The notes beneath the pieces were generated by a model that was not told the origin of the DNA, ran no database searches, and worked only from the letters and a program-made list of their open reading frames with translations. From Ooceraea biroi (Eukaryota; Arthropoda; Insecta; Hymenoptera; Formicidae): a stretch of DNA of 64,000 nt. Of this stretch, positions 12,364 to 25,555 are shown piece after piece (position 1 is the stretch's first letter; every line of letters starts with the position of its first letter). The translations under genes were made by a program, and so were the position numbers. The stretch lies in contig NC_039512.1 of NCBI RefSeq assembly GCF_003672135.1, positions 1,210,874-1,274,873 of the forward strand. The letters are read 5' to 3'.

Positions 12364-12500
12364 AACCTCTACGCTGCTGCGCTCGCCGTCACCGTCGCCG
12401 TCGCCGCGAACCCGCGGTGGCTGTTTCCCGACAGCCGCACCTTCCCTGGCCGACTCCGTCGTCGACGCCGTCGTTGACCAATTTATTTCGTGCACCGTCG

Positions 12501-12510
12501 ACGCGCCAAA
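12501..12510 (-). promoter_or_regulatory. E2F-type site upstream of Cdk2
   Basis: TTTGGCGCGT on the minus strand matches the E2F consensus TTTSGCGC and lies about 140 bp upstream of the Cdk2 ATG. E2F/DP control of S-phase genes is established; use of this site is inference. Confidence 0.5.
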
Positions 12511-12641
12511 CAGCGCGGATGGTCACTCTTGTCAGAAATGCGGTTTTATCGCTTATTTGTCAACACTCGCTTTACCGCTACACCGAAATCGTACGCGCCA
12601 TAGTAGCCATTTTTATTCTCTCAACAAGGGGTTGAAGGAAA

Positions 12642-12718
12642 ATCGATAATGCGAATCGATGGCCGACTGCGAGATCGATGGTCGTCAATCTATACGTGTG
12701 TAATCGATGGTGCTTTAA
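12642..12718. promoter_or_regulatory. cluster of four ATCGAT (DRE-like) cores upstream of Cdk2
   Basis: ATCGAT occurs at 12642-12647, 12655-12660, 12674-12679 and 12713-12718; three are followed by GG. In Drosophila the DNA replication-related element TATCGATA, bound by DREF and BEAF-32, marks replication and proliferation genes. Four cores in 77 bp, 280-355 bp upstream of Cdk2, suggest the same type of control here. Confidence 0.45.
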
Positions 12719-15700
12719 AATTAAGCGACAAATCCTTAGAGAAGAGATACATGTCTAATAATAATAAATCTGAATGTTCAGTACACTTGGACATAATTTA
12801 CAGATAAAAAAATGCATCTGATTCGTTATCTTAAGTTTAAAGAATTGTAAAACTTTTGTTTGACCTGTCTTTGAGTCGTACTACTTTGATATAAAAAAAT
12901 ATGCTATTTAGTTTTATATGAAAAGTAAAAACCTGCGATTACCAAACTATTGAGTCGTGCTACCGCTTTTGCATTTTGATTGTAGATAGTAGAGACTCGT
13001 AGTAGACATTTCAGGAACTATTAAATGGGCGCCTAATAAATTAGGGTGAGAAATAGAGCGCCTGTATTACCGCAACACAATTAACAGATAGCGATGCCTG
13101 TGAAACAGCAACCCTTTTTCATTTAACCGAGCGCCTGTGAGGTGACGACCTGTTATACACTATTGGCCTGCAGAATGGCAAATTAGAATTTATATTTATT
13201 ATACGACATTATTAATTATTATAACAGTATTAATAAGTACTTAATAAAAGTAATTTATTAGCAGAGTGTAAGATTGTTGTGAAGAGCTCTTATTATTGCG
13301 TGGTGTATTTGTAACATTTAAATCACTTATTGAAACTGCCGAAATTTAGAATATTGAATATTGTAAATTGCGTGTTATGTAGTTATTGTTTTTGTAATGT
13401 GACGATGCAGCTTGATGTAGAATTGTTATAAGACGATCCTGAGAAAGCTGGGATGGACAGTAAACTTCGACTCGCATTGCAATTGCATCGAGACAGAATA
13501 GGAAGGACCAAGTAAGACTCAAGATTCGATTTATTCGAACTTGTAATTGGATACAGCGCGCCAATCCCGGGCATTTTTAAAGGATGTATACGTAGAATAA
13601 CGCAAGGTTGAAACATGTAATGTAGAAAGGTAAATCGAGTATAATTCGAATATGATCTCTATGTCAATACGTACATACATGATCTCCATCGTCTAAGATT
13701 GTCGATATTCGATTCTATTCACGCGCGTCAGATTTTGATTCTCAAAAGTGTCCGCCACTCACGCATTGTGCATATATCGGTGCATATATAGGTAATACAT
13801 AATTGCACGCAGCAAATAACATCTCTATCACCTTTCAATTACACAAAAGCGCAGACCTCTCGTTCTTGATTCGTCGAATTGCTCGATTGTTTTTTTAACT
13901 CTCTTACATCTGGATATACTTCAAGTCTATAATTACGAATATGTATTGATTATACGATACGTGTGTATAGGTAAAAATATGTGTACATAGGAATTAAACT
14001 ATCTATTATATGTATGTAAATACATATCTCGCGTGTATACGATACGAGCACTATTTCGTGCTATATAAAATGTACGCACGTTTCTACCAAAGCCAGGCAA
14101 AGACGCGTAAAAATTGGAATGTTCGCGAGATTTTATTCTTACTATTCGCTTTTGGAAGATACACATCTATAAGTTCCTTTTCTTTCTACTAATTTCGTGA
14201 TATAGCCGACACTCGAAAAATTTGCCCGAAAATAGAAAAAAAAATACCCACGGCCTATCTTAAACGTGCCACGCTTTTTAATTAAACCATAATTTTATCG
14301 TTTAATAACAACAAAAACGAATTCTCCGTATAAATTCTGCTTTTATATTCGATTATATTCTTAAAATTTTCAATGAACACAATATACAACAATGCACAGT
14401 AACGAGATGAATTTATTGAACATGATTGTATTTCAATCATTTCTAAAATATAAGGGAGACTCTTAAGGAACGAAATTGTACAGCGAGATTTATCCTATCC
14501 ATCACATTTCACGTAATAAGACTAAATAAAGGATATGCGAGAGCGGGCACGTTGTAAACATACAACAGTTTCATGCATATTGAATTTGTTCCTCGTAAAG
14601 AATTTGCTATGCAAGTTGTCCGAAAAGAACTTGGTAGGATAACATTTTACAAGATATTTAATAAATACATTTTTCTCATATGATACAATTCAATATAATT
14701 ATGATACACGACTGCTATATAATTCGCGTTATATACTCGACAAAATGGTTTCAATGCTGCTCGCGAGGAGCTTTGAACCTTTTTACTTTTACATCTGCAA
14801 GAGGATCCATTAAGGACCCTGCATTACGTAAAATAAAAACTGAAAAACCTCCCACCAGGCCGTTTAGGACATCTTGTATTTATCCTATTACGCTTCTTAC
14901 GCTTTTATTATAATGCACATTGAGCGCAGAGTTTAACTCGAAGCAAAGCACTCGTGTTGGATATTTTTGCAGGATGAAACTTGAAATACGATATATTTTA
15001 TATTATCACTGATGATATTATAAGCGGATAATAGTATACACTTGAAGTAATTTCTCATATATCATATCATGCCATAGCCGTACAATACTGCAAGCAAGTG
15101 TGCGAGAGCAATTATTGAATTGAACAACTGTGAATTTGTAATGCCTGCCGATAAAGGATAAGTCAAGTTTCACCCAAATTACGTTATAGGAACACATTAC
15201 AATTATCTCTGATTATTTTGATTACGATTTCTCATAGAACGAAAGGCATTCTTTAGTGCTATAGAAAAGTTTAAATATAAAAAGTAATCCTTCCAGACAT
15301 AAAAATATTATAAAGTTATCTAAAAGTACTCAAAGACGATATGACAGAATTTGTTTCGCTCAGGAAGATATAAATGTACAGATATTATTATTATTATTAT
15401 TATTGTATTATTGAAGAGTTATGTGTATGTGTGTGATGTGCGACGTTATTATGCGAAAAAAAATATCATAGAGATGGGATACGGACGTGGATATTACCAC
15501 CTATGCTGTTATGTTATATAACATACGGGATGCATATTTCACTTTTTTCTCTTTTCTTAAAAAAATAATATAACAAAACTGGATTGCACATTTCTCACGT
15601 CACTCACGTCATCCCGTCGTTTTTTAAAAATAGTTTCAAGTATCTCGATTTATATCGGAATATTTAACTAAATAGCATAATCACAACACGCTAAGTTTTT

Positions 15701-16123
15701 ACTATCGTCAATATTTAACGAACTGCGGGAAATAAAGCGATAAAATAATTTCATTGAGACATACTTACGTGATGTTTCTCGTCTCTCTAGACTACAAGGC
15801 GCATTGAGGCTTGTTATGAGTGTTCTAAGTATATGACTAGAGCACACATTTCAGTTATTTATCTAACTCACTCTAAAATCTATGATTGCCCAGTTAAAAA
15901 AAACAAGTATCAACTGCTATCCTTGTTGAGCATTATATATAATGATCAATGTTCGAGAGAAAAAACCATTACTCTTGAAAAATATGTTGCACAACAGTTC
16001 GGGCAATCAAGAATCGAAACTGATATGATGATTTCGTCCCCTCTCGACTCGACAAGAATGCATCGCGGTGTAACGTAAATAAAAAAAACGTCAATTCTCT
16101 TAAAACGCATCGCCAACAAATAA
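12719..16123. other. intergenic: tetraspanin 3' flank and Cdk2 upstream DNA
   Basis: AT-rich stretch between two minus-strand genes. It probably includes the tetraspanin 3' UTR. A short (ATT)n run lies near 15386-15405. Open frames are short, start within low-complexity AT-rich sequence and have no splice-site support. I see no gene or mobile element. Confidence 0.6.
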
Positions 16124-18399
16124 TCAATATACATAATTATGCTGCGGAAAAATGGCCCTTGCAGCTTTTTCCTGTGGATCTAATTGATTTCGATAACGCC
16201 TTGCCAAGAAAGCTGCAATCACCTGAAAATCGGGAAATTTATAGAGCTTGAGGGAGTCCGTAAAGTATTTGGGACAAAAGAAAAAGAGAGATCGATCGAT
16301 AGAAAAGCTATCCGTCCTATTACTTGAAATCGTTGCATGCTATATTTTTTTTTACACGTAATATAGGCTCTTTCGGACTATTATGACTGGCACATTACTG
16401 GCAGACTATTTGGAACATTAATGTATGAGTACTTGAATCTAGGTAAAGCTACAAGAAAAAACGGTAAAAGAATCGAAAAACCACAACCATTACATTATGA
16501 AAGCACCCACCATCTGTTAGGAGGATCGTATGAAGTGACAGAGGACATGGCGATGGTGTTAGACTAGAGGAAAGCACTAGGATTAGCTCGTGGATCTTTC
16601 TGGTTCCTGTACCGCACGGTCAACCATACACCAACAAACTGTAATCGGGCACACATGTTAGCATTCGCGAAGTGAGAGCATTTTCATCATAATCAGTGAT
16701 CGTATCAGTACATTTACAGTTGAATCAAAGTCCCAGATATTAAATCAATTCTATTTTTTTAGTGCAATATATGCAATATAATTGCATTCTGTATAAATTG
16801 TGCAATGTACGTAGAACAACGTAACGTCATGAAAAATCTCACCTCCGTAAAGCTAAAGAACAATCCTATACTGCCGCACAATTTGAAGGCGTAGTCGATG
16901 GTGGACTGCAGTTTCTGCATACATGGCGGACAAGGTGGGCAAGACATTAGATTGACGTCGGTTGATTGGCAACAGCTCTGTAAGAGATTAAAACGGTTAA
17001 ATTATAGACGGAATCACGTGTGTGAATGGACGGAGTGGAAAATATAGATTTTATCCGAGACTACTTACAGTCACCTTGCAAGGTAGATTTGGATCCTCAG
17101 TGGTATTATTAAATCCACAGCAGTTAAAAGTGGTTTGAACCTTTGCCTTTAAATCATCTCCGACGTGTCTCCAACCCTAGGAATCATTGGATTTTATTTT
17201 ATTTATTTCAAAATAATACAATATTTTGCTTTTGTTTTTTCGAATGAGAAAATTACCTGTTCCGCGAGCTGCTCTTGCTGCTTAGTATTGACGGCGAGGC
17301 AAGCACAGGCGATACTGAACTGAATCAGGAACAGGAGGAATAAAATGAGCATGTACTGTGAAGCATGATTAAGGATAGATCCACCCTTCTTACTCAGAAC
17401 CTTACTCAGAATACTTATTCAGCAAAATGATGCAAAATATATCACTCGGTATTGACAGCAATAATATAAATAATTATAAACGTTTGGAGAATGTATGTTA
17501 AACAAGTATTTTTTCCTTGACAAACGAGTATCAGCTGCAGATGAAAAAGGATACAAAGAAGAGTAAGACCTGATGGTGCTTAACGGCACCAATCAGACCC
17601 AATATAGAAATGAGAAACAGAATCACTCCGCATGCTAAAATGCCTCCAATAATGGGGAGATTTGTAACCAGGGCCGATGCTCTGCCATATACGGCGACTC
17701 CTATTAATATAAAGGCAACAACCTGCAAGAATAGAGGTGATTATTAATTATTAATGAAAAATATCTCCATCATGTGTTCTACAGCGTGATGCCGAATTGG
17801 TCCGAGATAAACGTCAGGTAATCTCAAGCTGTCGCATCTGACTTGCGCATAATCTGAATACCAATCGCCAGCTGCAGGTTACAGCTGTCTATGACACTTC
17901 ATCGTTCCTTCATTCACTCATCACGCGAACAAGGAATTGTTACTCAGACGAAGATCTATGTGCAGTTTCGCGAAAACTGCTACGCACGTATCTTTAATGC
18001 AATTATCTGATAATCAGTGGCAACTACGTCAACGAGAGCGTTAATATGGTTCAGTTGACGTTCCCTCTCCGTCTCTCCGGGCGTATCGCAGTTAGGATCG
18101 GCAATGTAGGAGCAGAGGTTGCGGGACAATTTGGAGCGGTTAACACGTACTGAGAACTTGTCAATCGCTGACGGTGCGATTGACACGCCGGATGCTTTCT
18201 TTCCGTAAACAGCGCGAGGCGGGAGAGACGCACGGAGCCGTGCGAGAGCGACGGGAAGATTGAGAAGGCGGTTCGACAAGGCTCAACGAGGCTCCCCTTC
18301 CCATCGCAATCGACACGCAATCGACGGCGGTCTACTCACGATGTAAAGGATGTTGAGTGCTGTCAGCGCGTTTTTCGAGCACGTAAAGCCGCCGCACAT
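16124..18399 (-). CDS. tetraspanin of the TSPAN13/TSPAN31 type, complete
   Basis: Four-pass membrane organiser protein. Exons in transcript order are 18399-18340, 17722-17555, 17355-17257, 17176-17069, 16977-16843 and 16222-16124, all phase 0, giving 222 residues (human TSPAN13 has 204). The N-terminus MCGGFTCSKNALTALNILY is the family's cysteine-bearing cytosolic start. TM1 is about 13-34, TM2 47-69, TM3 73-97 and TM4 180-200. GLIGAVKHHQVLLFFYM at the TM2/TM3 turn is very close to TSPAN13/31. The large loop has CCG (128-130), CC (147-148), three cysteines in SCPPCPPC and a glycosylation site NNTT. The tail is RRYRNQLDP. Drosophila Tsp97E is the likely counterpart. It is divergent from the Tret1-type gene. 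Confidence 0.92.
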
Positions 18400-21221
18400 C
18401 TTCGCCCGTGTTCTACGTCCCTCGCTGTCCCCGTCGAATCCCTGCAGCAGCCGCGAATCCGCGATCGGCACGCGTCGCGGCGTCTCGCGACGCAGTTCGC
18501 GCGATTTCTTCGGTGTTACCGTTAACGAGCGAGCGTCAACGAAAGAGGAAACGCAGACCGATCGCGTTCGCGACTCGCAGATTCGCGTGAATTGCAGTCA
18601 CACCGAGACCCTCACGACGGCAGACAATTCGCGACTGCCCGTGCCAGCGCGATGGCGGCGATCGATGCGCTCGATAGATTGCGACTATCGCGCGCGAAAC
18701 ATGAATGCGAACGCGCCGCGCGCGCGACAGACGGAGGCCGAAATTGTTGCATTTTCAATGAATCTTGCGGAGAACTGCTGTTCTAAAGATGCGTGGAGAT
18801 AATCTTTACGTTTATCTGCAATTATAGAGTTGCATTAGGTGATAGCTTAACAGAATTACGTCGATTTCAGATCCAAATTCGCGTCATGGATTCGCATATA
18901 AAATGGCAGCGCGAAGCATTCGCATACATTCATTTTTGCCACCCAATAACGATAACGAAAGTTTTAATTTTGATACATAACTTGAATATGTTTCAAATAT
19001 TTTTCAGGTATTGATTTTTATTTTTCCTTGAAAGAGCATAAAATTTAGCTCGATAATTAAAAAGCAGATATCAATTTTATCGACGTCGTTTTTGGGGCTC
19101 CATTTATTTATTCTATTTATTGCTCTGTTCAAAGATAGAGTAAAATTATTCGAGAAAATATTTCTTGTTTTATTTCATGTGCTCGTCAATCAGATGCAAG
19201 ACTATTTGTAGTGAAATATTCGCACATTTGTTTCTCAGTGGTGACGAATGTCGACATCGTAAATGTGTCACGTTGAAGCTTGCACGGATTAAACATTAAC
19301 GGCGTGAGCGCTTGCCCCAGATAACACGTAAACACTTTCTATATTTAAATGTAATTTCCTGGCAGTTATTGGCATATCTTATTTTTTTCATATATTGTTT
19401 TTATTGATTTTATTCAAAAAATTAAAAAATACTATTTTGCATGTAGAATAGCGTTAAATTTATGATTAAATACGCCATTTCTGTTACGAATTTATGTAAA
19501 ATTTATTTTGGAATCTATATAATATTATATTAATTGTACTGCGTAGTGTTTATATAAAAATTACGACTTTTTTATTATCTGTTAACTTACTTTAATTTCT
19601 GACTTTTTAAAAATTGTATAATTTTATGTTATATATAACATATATAATTAGGTATAAACATATCCATGTAGTTATAGCTGATTTCGTCAATGTCATTTTT
19701 ATATTATTAAATCTTCAAAACCTATCTTTAACTTTTTAACATAAATTATTATTTTGCAACTTCCGTGGAGAATTCCGAAATCCTGTTATTCATCCATGGG
19801 TCTTTTCGACGTAGCTTACATTTGAATTGCGTACAAGTAGGATATATTTTCCACTGGTTAATTATAACCAGTACAGTGCATACGCTCTTTTGCAAAAATC
19901 TGTGCTGCGACACGTTTGCATACGGATGCATCAAGTTAAATGCACATGTATATTTGCGACAAGTCATCAAGGTCTCGCGATAGCGGTTGTTGCACAAATG
20001 ATTTAAAGACGACAAGGAAAGATTCCGCGAAATAAGTTTACAAACAGTGATCATTGAAAATACATTATTACGATTCGTGCAAAAATTTCATTTATATTTA
20101 TGGGTGAAGCACAAACAATCGTGCTTTACGTGTTGCGCATCATTACAATATTTCTTCATGCGATTGCAAATTATATGAAAACTGTTTATAAAAGGAAATA
20201 ACATCAATAATAATTTTATTAATAATAATCTTGTATATGCAATTTATGTTATAATATAAAAAAGATTATTAAAGAAGAATATAATAAAAAAAAGAAAGAA
20301 GAAATAATTAAGAAAAAGAAGAGCAAGAATATTCCTTCAAATATTTTAATTTCCTTCTTTAGCTTCCTCTGCTAGAGAAAATTAAAACGGAGAGATTGCA
20401 ATTTGACGCAATAAAAACGATGATTGCAAGTCCTCTGCTGCAAATGATGCCTGCATTTTCATTATAATTTTTAATAGAAATTTTTATCCAGAGAGATTTT
20501 ATTGTTCTCTCGTGCGAGTAGAGAACGCAAATAATGATTTACTAAATGCGCAAAAATCATCAATTGTAAAAATCATAAGTGCATGTCCTCATACTTTTTA
20601 CTGATATCCATTGTTACCATGCTTTAGCGATACTAAATCGTTTTCCAGAGAGTCGTTTTATCATGCAGTTGTAACGTTACGTAAATTCACAAATTAATTA
20701 CTGATAGCAATTTATATATAATGTTTGCATGTTTGCTGTTGTCAATCAACAATTTGCAACGGAAAGGCGCCAATTATAAACAGCTTCACAAAATAGCATT
20801 TTCTCTTTAATTAATATAAAATATTAATCCTATTATCTGTGTAGTAAAAACAAAGACACAATATCCGTTTACCTGCACGCAAATTCCACGAAATTTTATC
20901 CAATCAATATTTAACGACATATTTCATATAATATGCAATATTTTACTATATTTGATCTTAATATTGCACGAATAAATCTTGCAATTGAAATTAATTGGAA
21001 TGAAACGATAATATAAATTATTGGAATACTTGATATCAATCTATTCAATTAATGCGCTTCCATTTTTTACAAATTTTGCAGGACAAAAATAGATTAAATA
21101 GATTAAATAGATTAAACTTGCAAATACTTTGCAATAACTTTACAATAACGTATATATTGCTTGCTAATAATTAAAATATGATATCTGCGTTTATAAACTG
21201 ATTTTAATAAATATATATATT

Positions 21222-21225
<4 letters not shown>

Positions 21226-21283
<58 letters not shown>

Positions 21284-21286
21284 TGT
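21226..21286. repeat. (GT)n microsatellite
   Basis: A 61-bp nearly perfect GT tract with one interruption (TATG near its right end). It is the longest simple repeat in the window. Confidence 0.95.
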
Positions 21287-21649
21287 AATCATTAGATAAA
21301 AATTCTATGAACGCACTTTATTATATACTATGATAAGGCAGATACCACGTCATACTGTTCTTCAAAATGTAATGTTATATAATTCAGACTTATATAATAC
21401 TTTTATTATACCCTTATGTTAATTAAGTTCGCATAAGATCTGTTGTCTTCTCAAACAGTCAAACATATAGTGTTCGCAGGTGGTGCGTAGAAGAAAATAC
21501 ACTTGCGTAAAAATAATTCTATATTCAATCTATTCGTCCTTCCTCGTTCAGAGAACAAAGAGTAGTAGCAAACACATCCTCATATAATGTGAGTGGGGAC
21601 AACAGATTCGACACGAATCACTGATAAGGAAAGCACTGATAAAGTAACA

Positions 21650-22091
21650 TATAAAATCCACGGCGCCATAAATACACTGTCACTCTATCTGCAATGCATT
21701 AAAATCCGGGTGTCGTTAGGCTCGTGGAGATTCGTCGCTTTTCCTGTGGTAGCGTTAGTGCGTTTCATCGCTATCTCTGTAAGCACAATATCAATTAAGA
21801 AACGTTTTGTAGACGAGAGCTATAAATAAACTAAGTTTTTAATTTGTAAAATCTATTCTAATACCACGTTATATATTTAAATTAAATTTTACAAATTGCA
21901 CTATATGGCCAATATTTTTAAAATTATTGATTATCCGTTTTTACTTTGCATTCTTTATAGTATAGGATGATAGAATCTTCTAATTCTTTTTACATCTAAT
22001 TTATCATAATATCATATTTAATTAAGTATATTTATATATTCTTAATAACACGTTTATTCTCCTTCAGTCCTGTAATAAGAAGAAATAAAAG
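21650..22091 (+). promoter_or_regulatory. candidate promoter and non-coding first exon of the Tret1-type gene
   Basis: TATAAAA at 21650-21656 precedes a good donor (CT/gtaagc) at 21779. A matching acceptor (ccttcag) ends at 22067, 24 bp before the ATG. The simplest reading is a 5' UTR exon from about 21.68 kb to 21778 spliced to 22068. This is inference from motifs only. Confidence 0.3.
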
Positions 22092-24168
22092 ATGGAGCAA
22101 ACCCGTGTTAAACGGTGGCCTCAATATGTAGCAGCGATCACAGGTAAGCAAGATTTAAATTAAAACAATTAATTAAACTTTTAATTTACTAATGAGATGT
22201 ATAAACATTAAAAATGTTGAATATAGAACAATTTACAATGGCATAATATTTTAAAATTATGCAATTACAGTATATAAAGATATATAGATATTAGTAATTA
22301 ATTTAATAATTACTTAATTAACTTAATAAAAAATATATATATCTCGATATTTGCAGCAGATAATGATTAGCCATCATTCTGATAATCACATTGATAATTA
22401 TAATACTAAACGAGAGTGCGATTTGAAGCGAAATTTTGAAGTTAAGAGTATCCAAAGTCCAAAATATCAAAACGTGATGAAATATAAAATATAAAAATGT
22501 ATATATTAAATTAAAGCTTATATCTCAAACACTGATCTTGCTTGTAGTAATTATTATTAAGAAATTAGATTCTCACATTCATATTTTCCACGTAGATAAA
22601 TGATAACTATTATATAATATCGTGCCCCTTTTACGCGAAAGGCTGGGTAACGTTTCTCGTCGTGTGTATAAGTTTCTTGATTAATTAAAAAAATTTTTAA
22701 ACATTTGTACGTGAAAAAGATCAGCGTGAGATAATAAAAAGGCAGTGTAAACCATGATTTCATTTATTCATTCGGTATTGCAGCTACCATATCGCTGGCG
22801 ACTACTGGAGCTCATATAGGTTGGACGTCACCTATCTTGCCAGTACTGAAATCGCCCGATTCGCACGTACCGATAACATCAGACGACGCCTCTTGGATCG
22901 CCTCATTTTATCTTTTGGGTACCATACCCGGATGCATTCTGGCAGCTTTCATCGTCGACTGGCTAGGTCGCAAAACGAGCTTATTGATAGCCGGACTCCC
23001 CTTGACTGTCGGATTTATCTTGATCATCGTAGCATGGAATCCCTACGTTCTCTATGCCTCTCGTTTCATCAGCGGTATCGGCCAGGGTGTGGTATACGTC
23101 GTCTGTCCGATGTACATCGGCGAGATCGCCGATAAGGAGATTCGTGGCGCTCTTGGCTCCTTCATCAAGCTGATGGTGACTTTCGGGGAATTATATGCCC
23201 ACGCGGTGGGCCCGTTCGTCTCCTATGAGTGCCTGGCCTATGTCTGCCTGCTGATCCCGCTGATATTTTTCCTGACCTTCACGTGGATGCCCGAGTCGCC
23301 GTACTTCCTGCTGATGCGAAACCGCCACGACGACGCGGTGACCAGTCTGAAAAGACTGAAACATTGCGTTACTGAGGATCAGCTAGAGGAGGACCTGGAA
23401 CAAATGCAGAAGACAGTGATCCGCGATCTCAGCGACCGTGGCCACTTCTGGGATCTATTCAACACACCTGGCAACAGACGCGCCGTCATCATCAGCTTCG
23501 GGCTGCAACTGGTCTTGCAGTTCAGCGGTATCGCGGCGATTGAATCGTACACTCAAGAAATCCTTGAAGAGGGTGACGCGGGTATACCCGCGAGCAACGC
23601 GGTGATTCTGCTAAGTTTGCTGCAATTGATTGCTGGTGTTGGTGCGGCAGCACTCGTCGACAAGCTCGGCAGAAGACCATTACTGCTGGTCACCACTTTT
23701 CTAGGTGGTGTCGCACTTACCATTGCTGGCACCTTTTATCTCCTGAAATTCCAATTCGAGCTGGACATAACCGGATATGGCTGGGCTCTTCCTTCTTCCG
23801 TGATATTCTACGAGCTAATCATCGCTCTCGGTCTGAACCCGCTGTCGTACATGATGTTGGGAGAGCTATTCCCGACAAACGTGAAAGGTGCCGCCGTGTC
23901 GTTGGCCAATCTGATCTCCTCTCTGCTGGCCTTTATCGTGTCCAAACTGTACCAGGTGATCTCCGACTTCTGCGGAGTGTACGCGGCCTTCAGCTGGTTC
24001 GCCATCAGCTGTTTCCTCGGCGTGATCTTCATCGCGCTAGTCGTTCCCGAGACCAAGGGCAAATCATTGCTGGAAATCCAGGAAGAGCTCAATTGCAAGA
24101 AGAAGAGGAAGGAAATGAAGAACGGCGCTAAAGACGAGCAGCAAATCCGAATAAGTACGATAGCTTAG
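22092..24168 (+). CDS. Tret1: facilitated trehalose transporter Tret1-like (sugar porter), complete
   Basis: Major-facilitator sugar porter of the plasma membrane. Insect Tret1 proteins move trehalose, the main blood sugar, down its gradient. Exons 22092-22143 and 22784-24168 join in phase 1 into 478 residues with twelve predicted membrane helices. Signatures are DWLGRKTS (76-83), the PESP motif ending cytosolic loop 6 (187-190), QLVLQFSG (259-266), VDKLGRRP (309-316) and PETKG (439-443). QFSGIAAIESYT is the insect Tret1-type form of the QQxSG region. The C-terminus is lysine-rich and cytosolic. The short first exon, split within the first helix, is usual in the family. Insects carry many paralogues, so trehalose as opposed to another sugar is family-level inference and the symbol denotes the family. 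Confidence 0.9.
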
Positions 24169-25555
24169 GTCGATAGGCGAGAAGTAAGGTCGCGAGGTTT
24201 ACGAAAATTTCACGCACGATAATTTTCAAACGATAGCAATAAGCGACGCGGATTATGGGACATTCGACAGGGAACCTAAAGGCGGCCGATCGCCCTTCCG
24301 GTTACAATGGTTCGGGTCATAAAGCGGACGAGCAATATTTCCAACGGTAAGATCAACTGCAATATTTGAGTATACAATTGGATTGTCGCTTCGATAAGAT
24401 AACAATGAAACGTCATACTACCGTTTTGCAAGACAAAATTATTATTTTGCAAATCACAAGAACCGGAGAGCTTTCCCTGTCAAAAGTCAACGAATTCGCG
24501 TGTATTTTTATACAGAAATTCGGAAGAAAATTTTAAGAATCTCTACGTTGCAAAATCTAATTGCAAAATCTCAAGTTTTAATCGAAGTCCGTTATTATGG
24601 AAATGTTTTATTTTCCAATTTTTATTCGCTAACTACAAAACTCAACTATATGAAACTCAAATCAAAGTCTAAAACGTAGAAATTACGATTTGGAGGGGAA
24701 ATTCCTCAGATGAAAGTTAGCTTATAAGATTTTATTAATGTTTAAGAAAGGGCTCTTATATTCCATTGAAAAAGGCGCTTCGATCGACGTAACGAGATCA
24801 TCGAGTGAGCATTTCTCGATCAAGATATCATCGTACGATATTTACGATATTTAAAGAGAACCATTTAAAGAGAACCATTAATTCGTGATAATGGCGTGTC
24901 TGTTTGAATTGGATTTAAACTTTAAACGCGCATAACGCTTGTCACTTGCACAAACATATCTTCATCCAAATATAGTAATTTAAATATATGCTAATTTAAA
25001 GTCACGTGTCGAGCTACGTGCAATCTACCAGAATGACAATGACGCAAATTTAATGTAAATTTAAAATTTCATTCTTTCTCATTGCTAGCATCGACAACAC
25101 ATAAAACTCGATCTCTTTATTTGATTTTGAATGTTTTGAGCAAATTACCAAGAAGTTTATCAGTTATTTACGTGTGATTGGTACATATTTTTATCAGAAC
25201 ATATGTTTATGTTCCAGGAGCCAATCATTATGTATTCACAATATTCACTAAACATTTTTTTCCTTCTTATTAATTTATTTATGGAAAAACGTATACATCA
25301 TTGTATAAATAATTGTTTCTATTCTTGATTTTGATTTTGAGATAATTATGCTATCTCAACGCGATGTTAACTCGATCGTGTAAAAGCTCATTCAGAAGCA
25401 ATCTCGGCCGAGAATAATGCAAATTTACAGTGTGTCCGGTGGTTTCCGAAGAACCGGATCTAATAAATCAACCCTTCGGAATCTATCGTACATCCAACGT
25501 GCGTTAGCTAGGGCCCCAAACATGGTAGAGCAATCTTGCATGACCATCTTTTTTT

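Larger units (their letters stand above)
18400..22091. other. divergent upstream region of tetraspanin and Tret1-type genes
   Basis: 18.4-18.8 kb is CpG-rich and probably holds the tetraspanin promoter and 5' UTR. 19-21 kb is AT-rich with no gene seen. A triplicated AGATTAAAT unit lies near 21086-21116 and a (GT)n tract at 21226-21286. 21.5-22.1 kb holds candidate promoter and 5' UTR parts of the + strand transporter gene. Confidence 0.55.

Noticed and set aside
12364..12495. 44-residue N-terminal extension of Cdk2 in frame
   Set aside because: It would begin at GTG, and an in-frame TGA lies upstream with no ATG between. The ATG at 12363 also gives the normal family length.
18350..18802. 150-codon + strand frame in the CpG-rich region upstream of the tetraspanin
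   Set aside because: Arg/Ser-rich translation of GC-rich promoter DNA with overlapping frames; antisense to the tetraspanin first exon.
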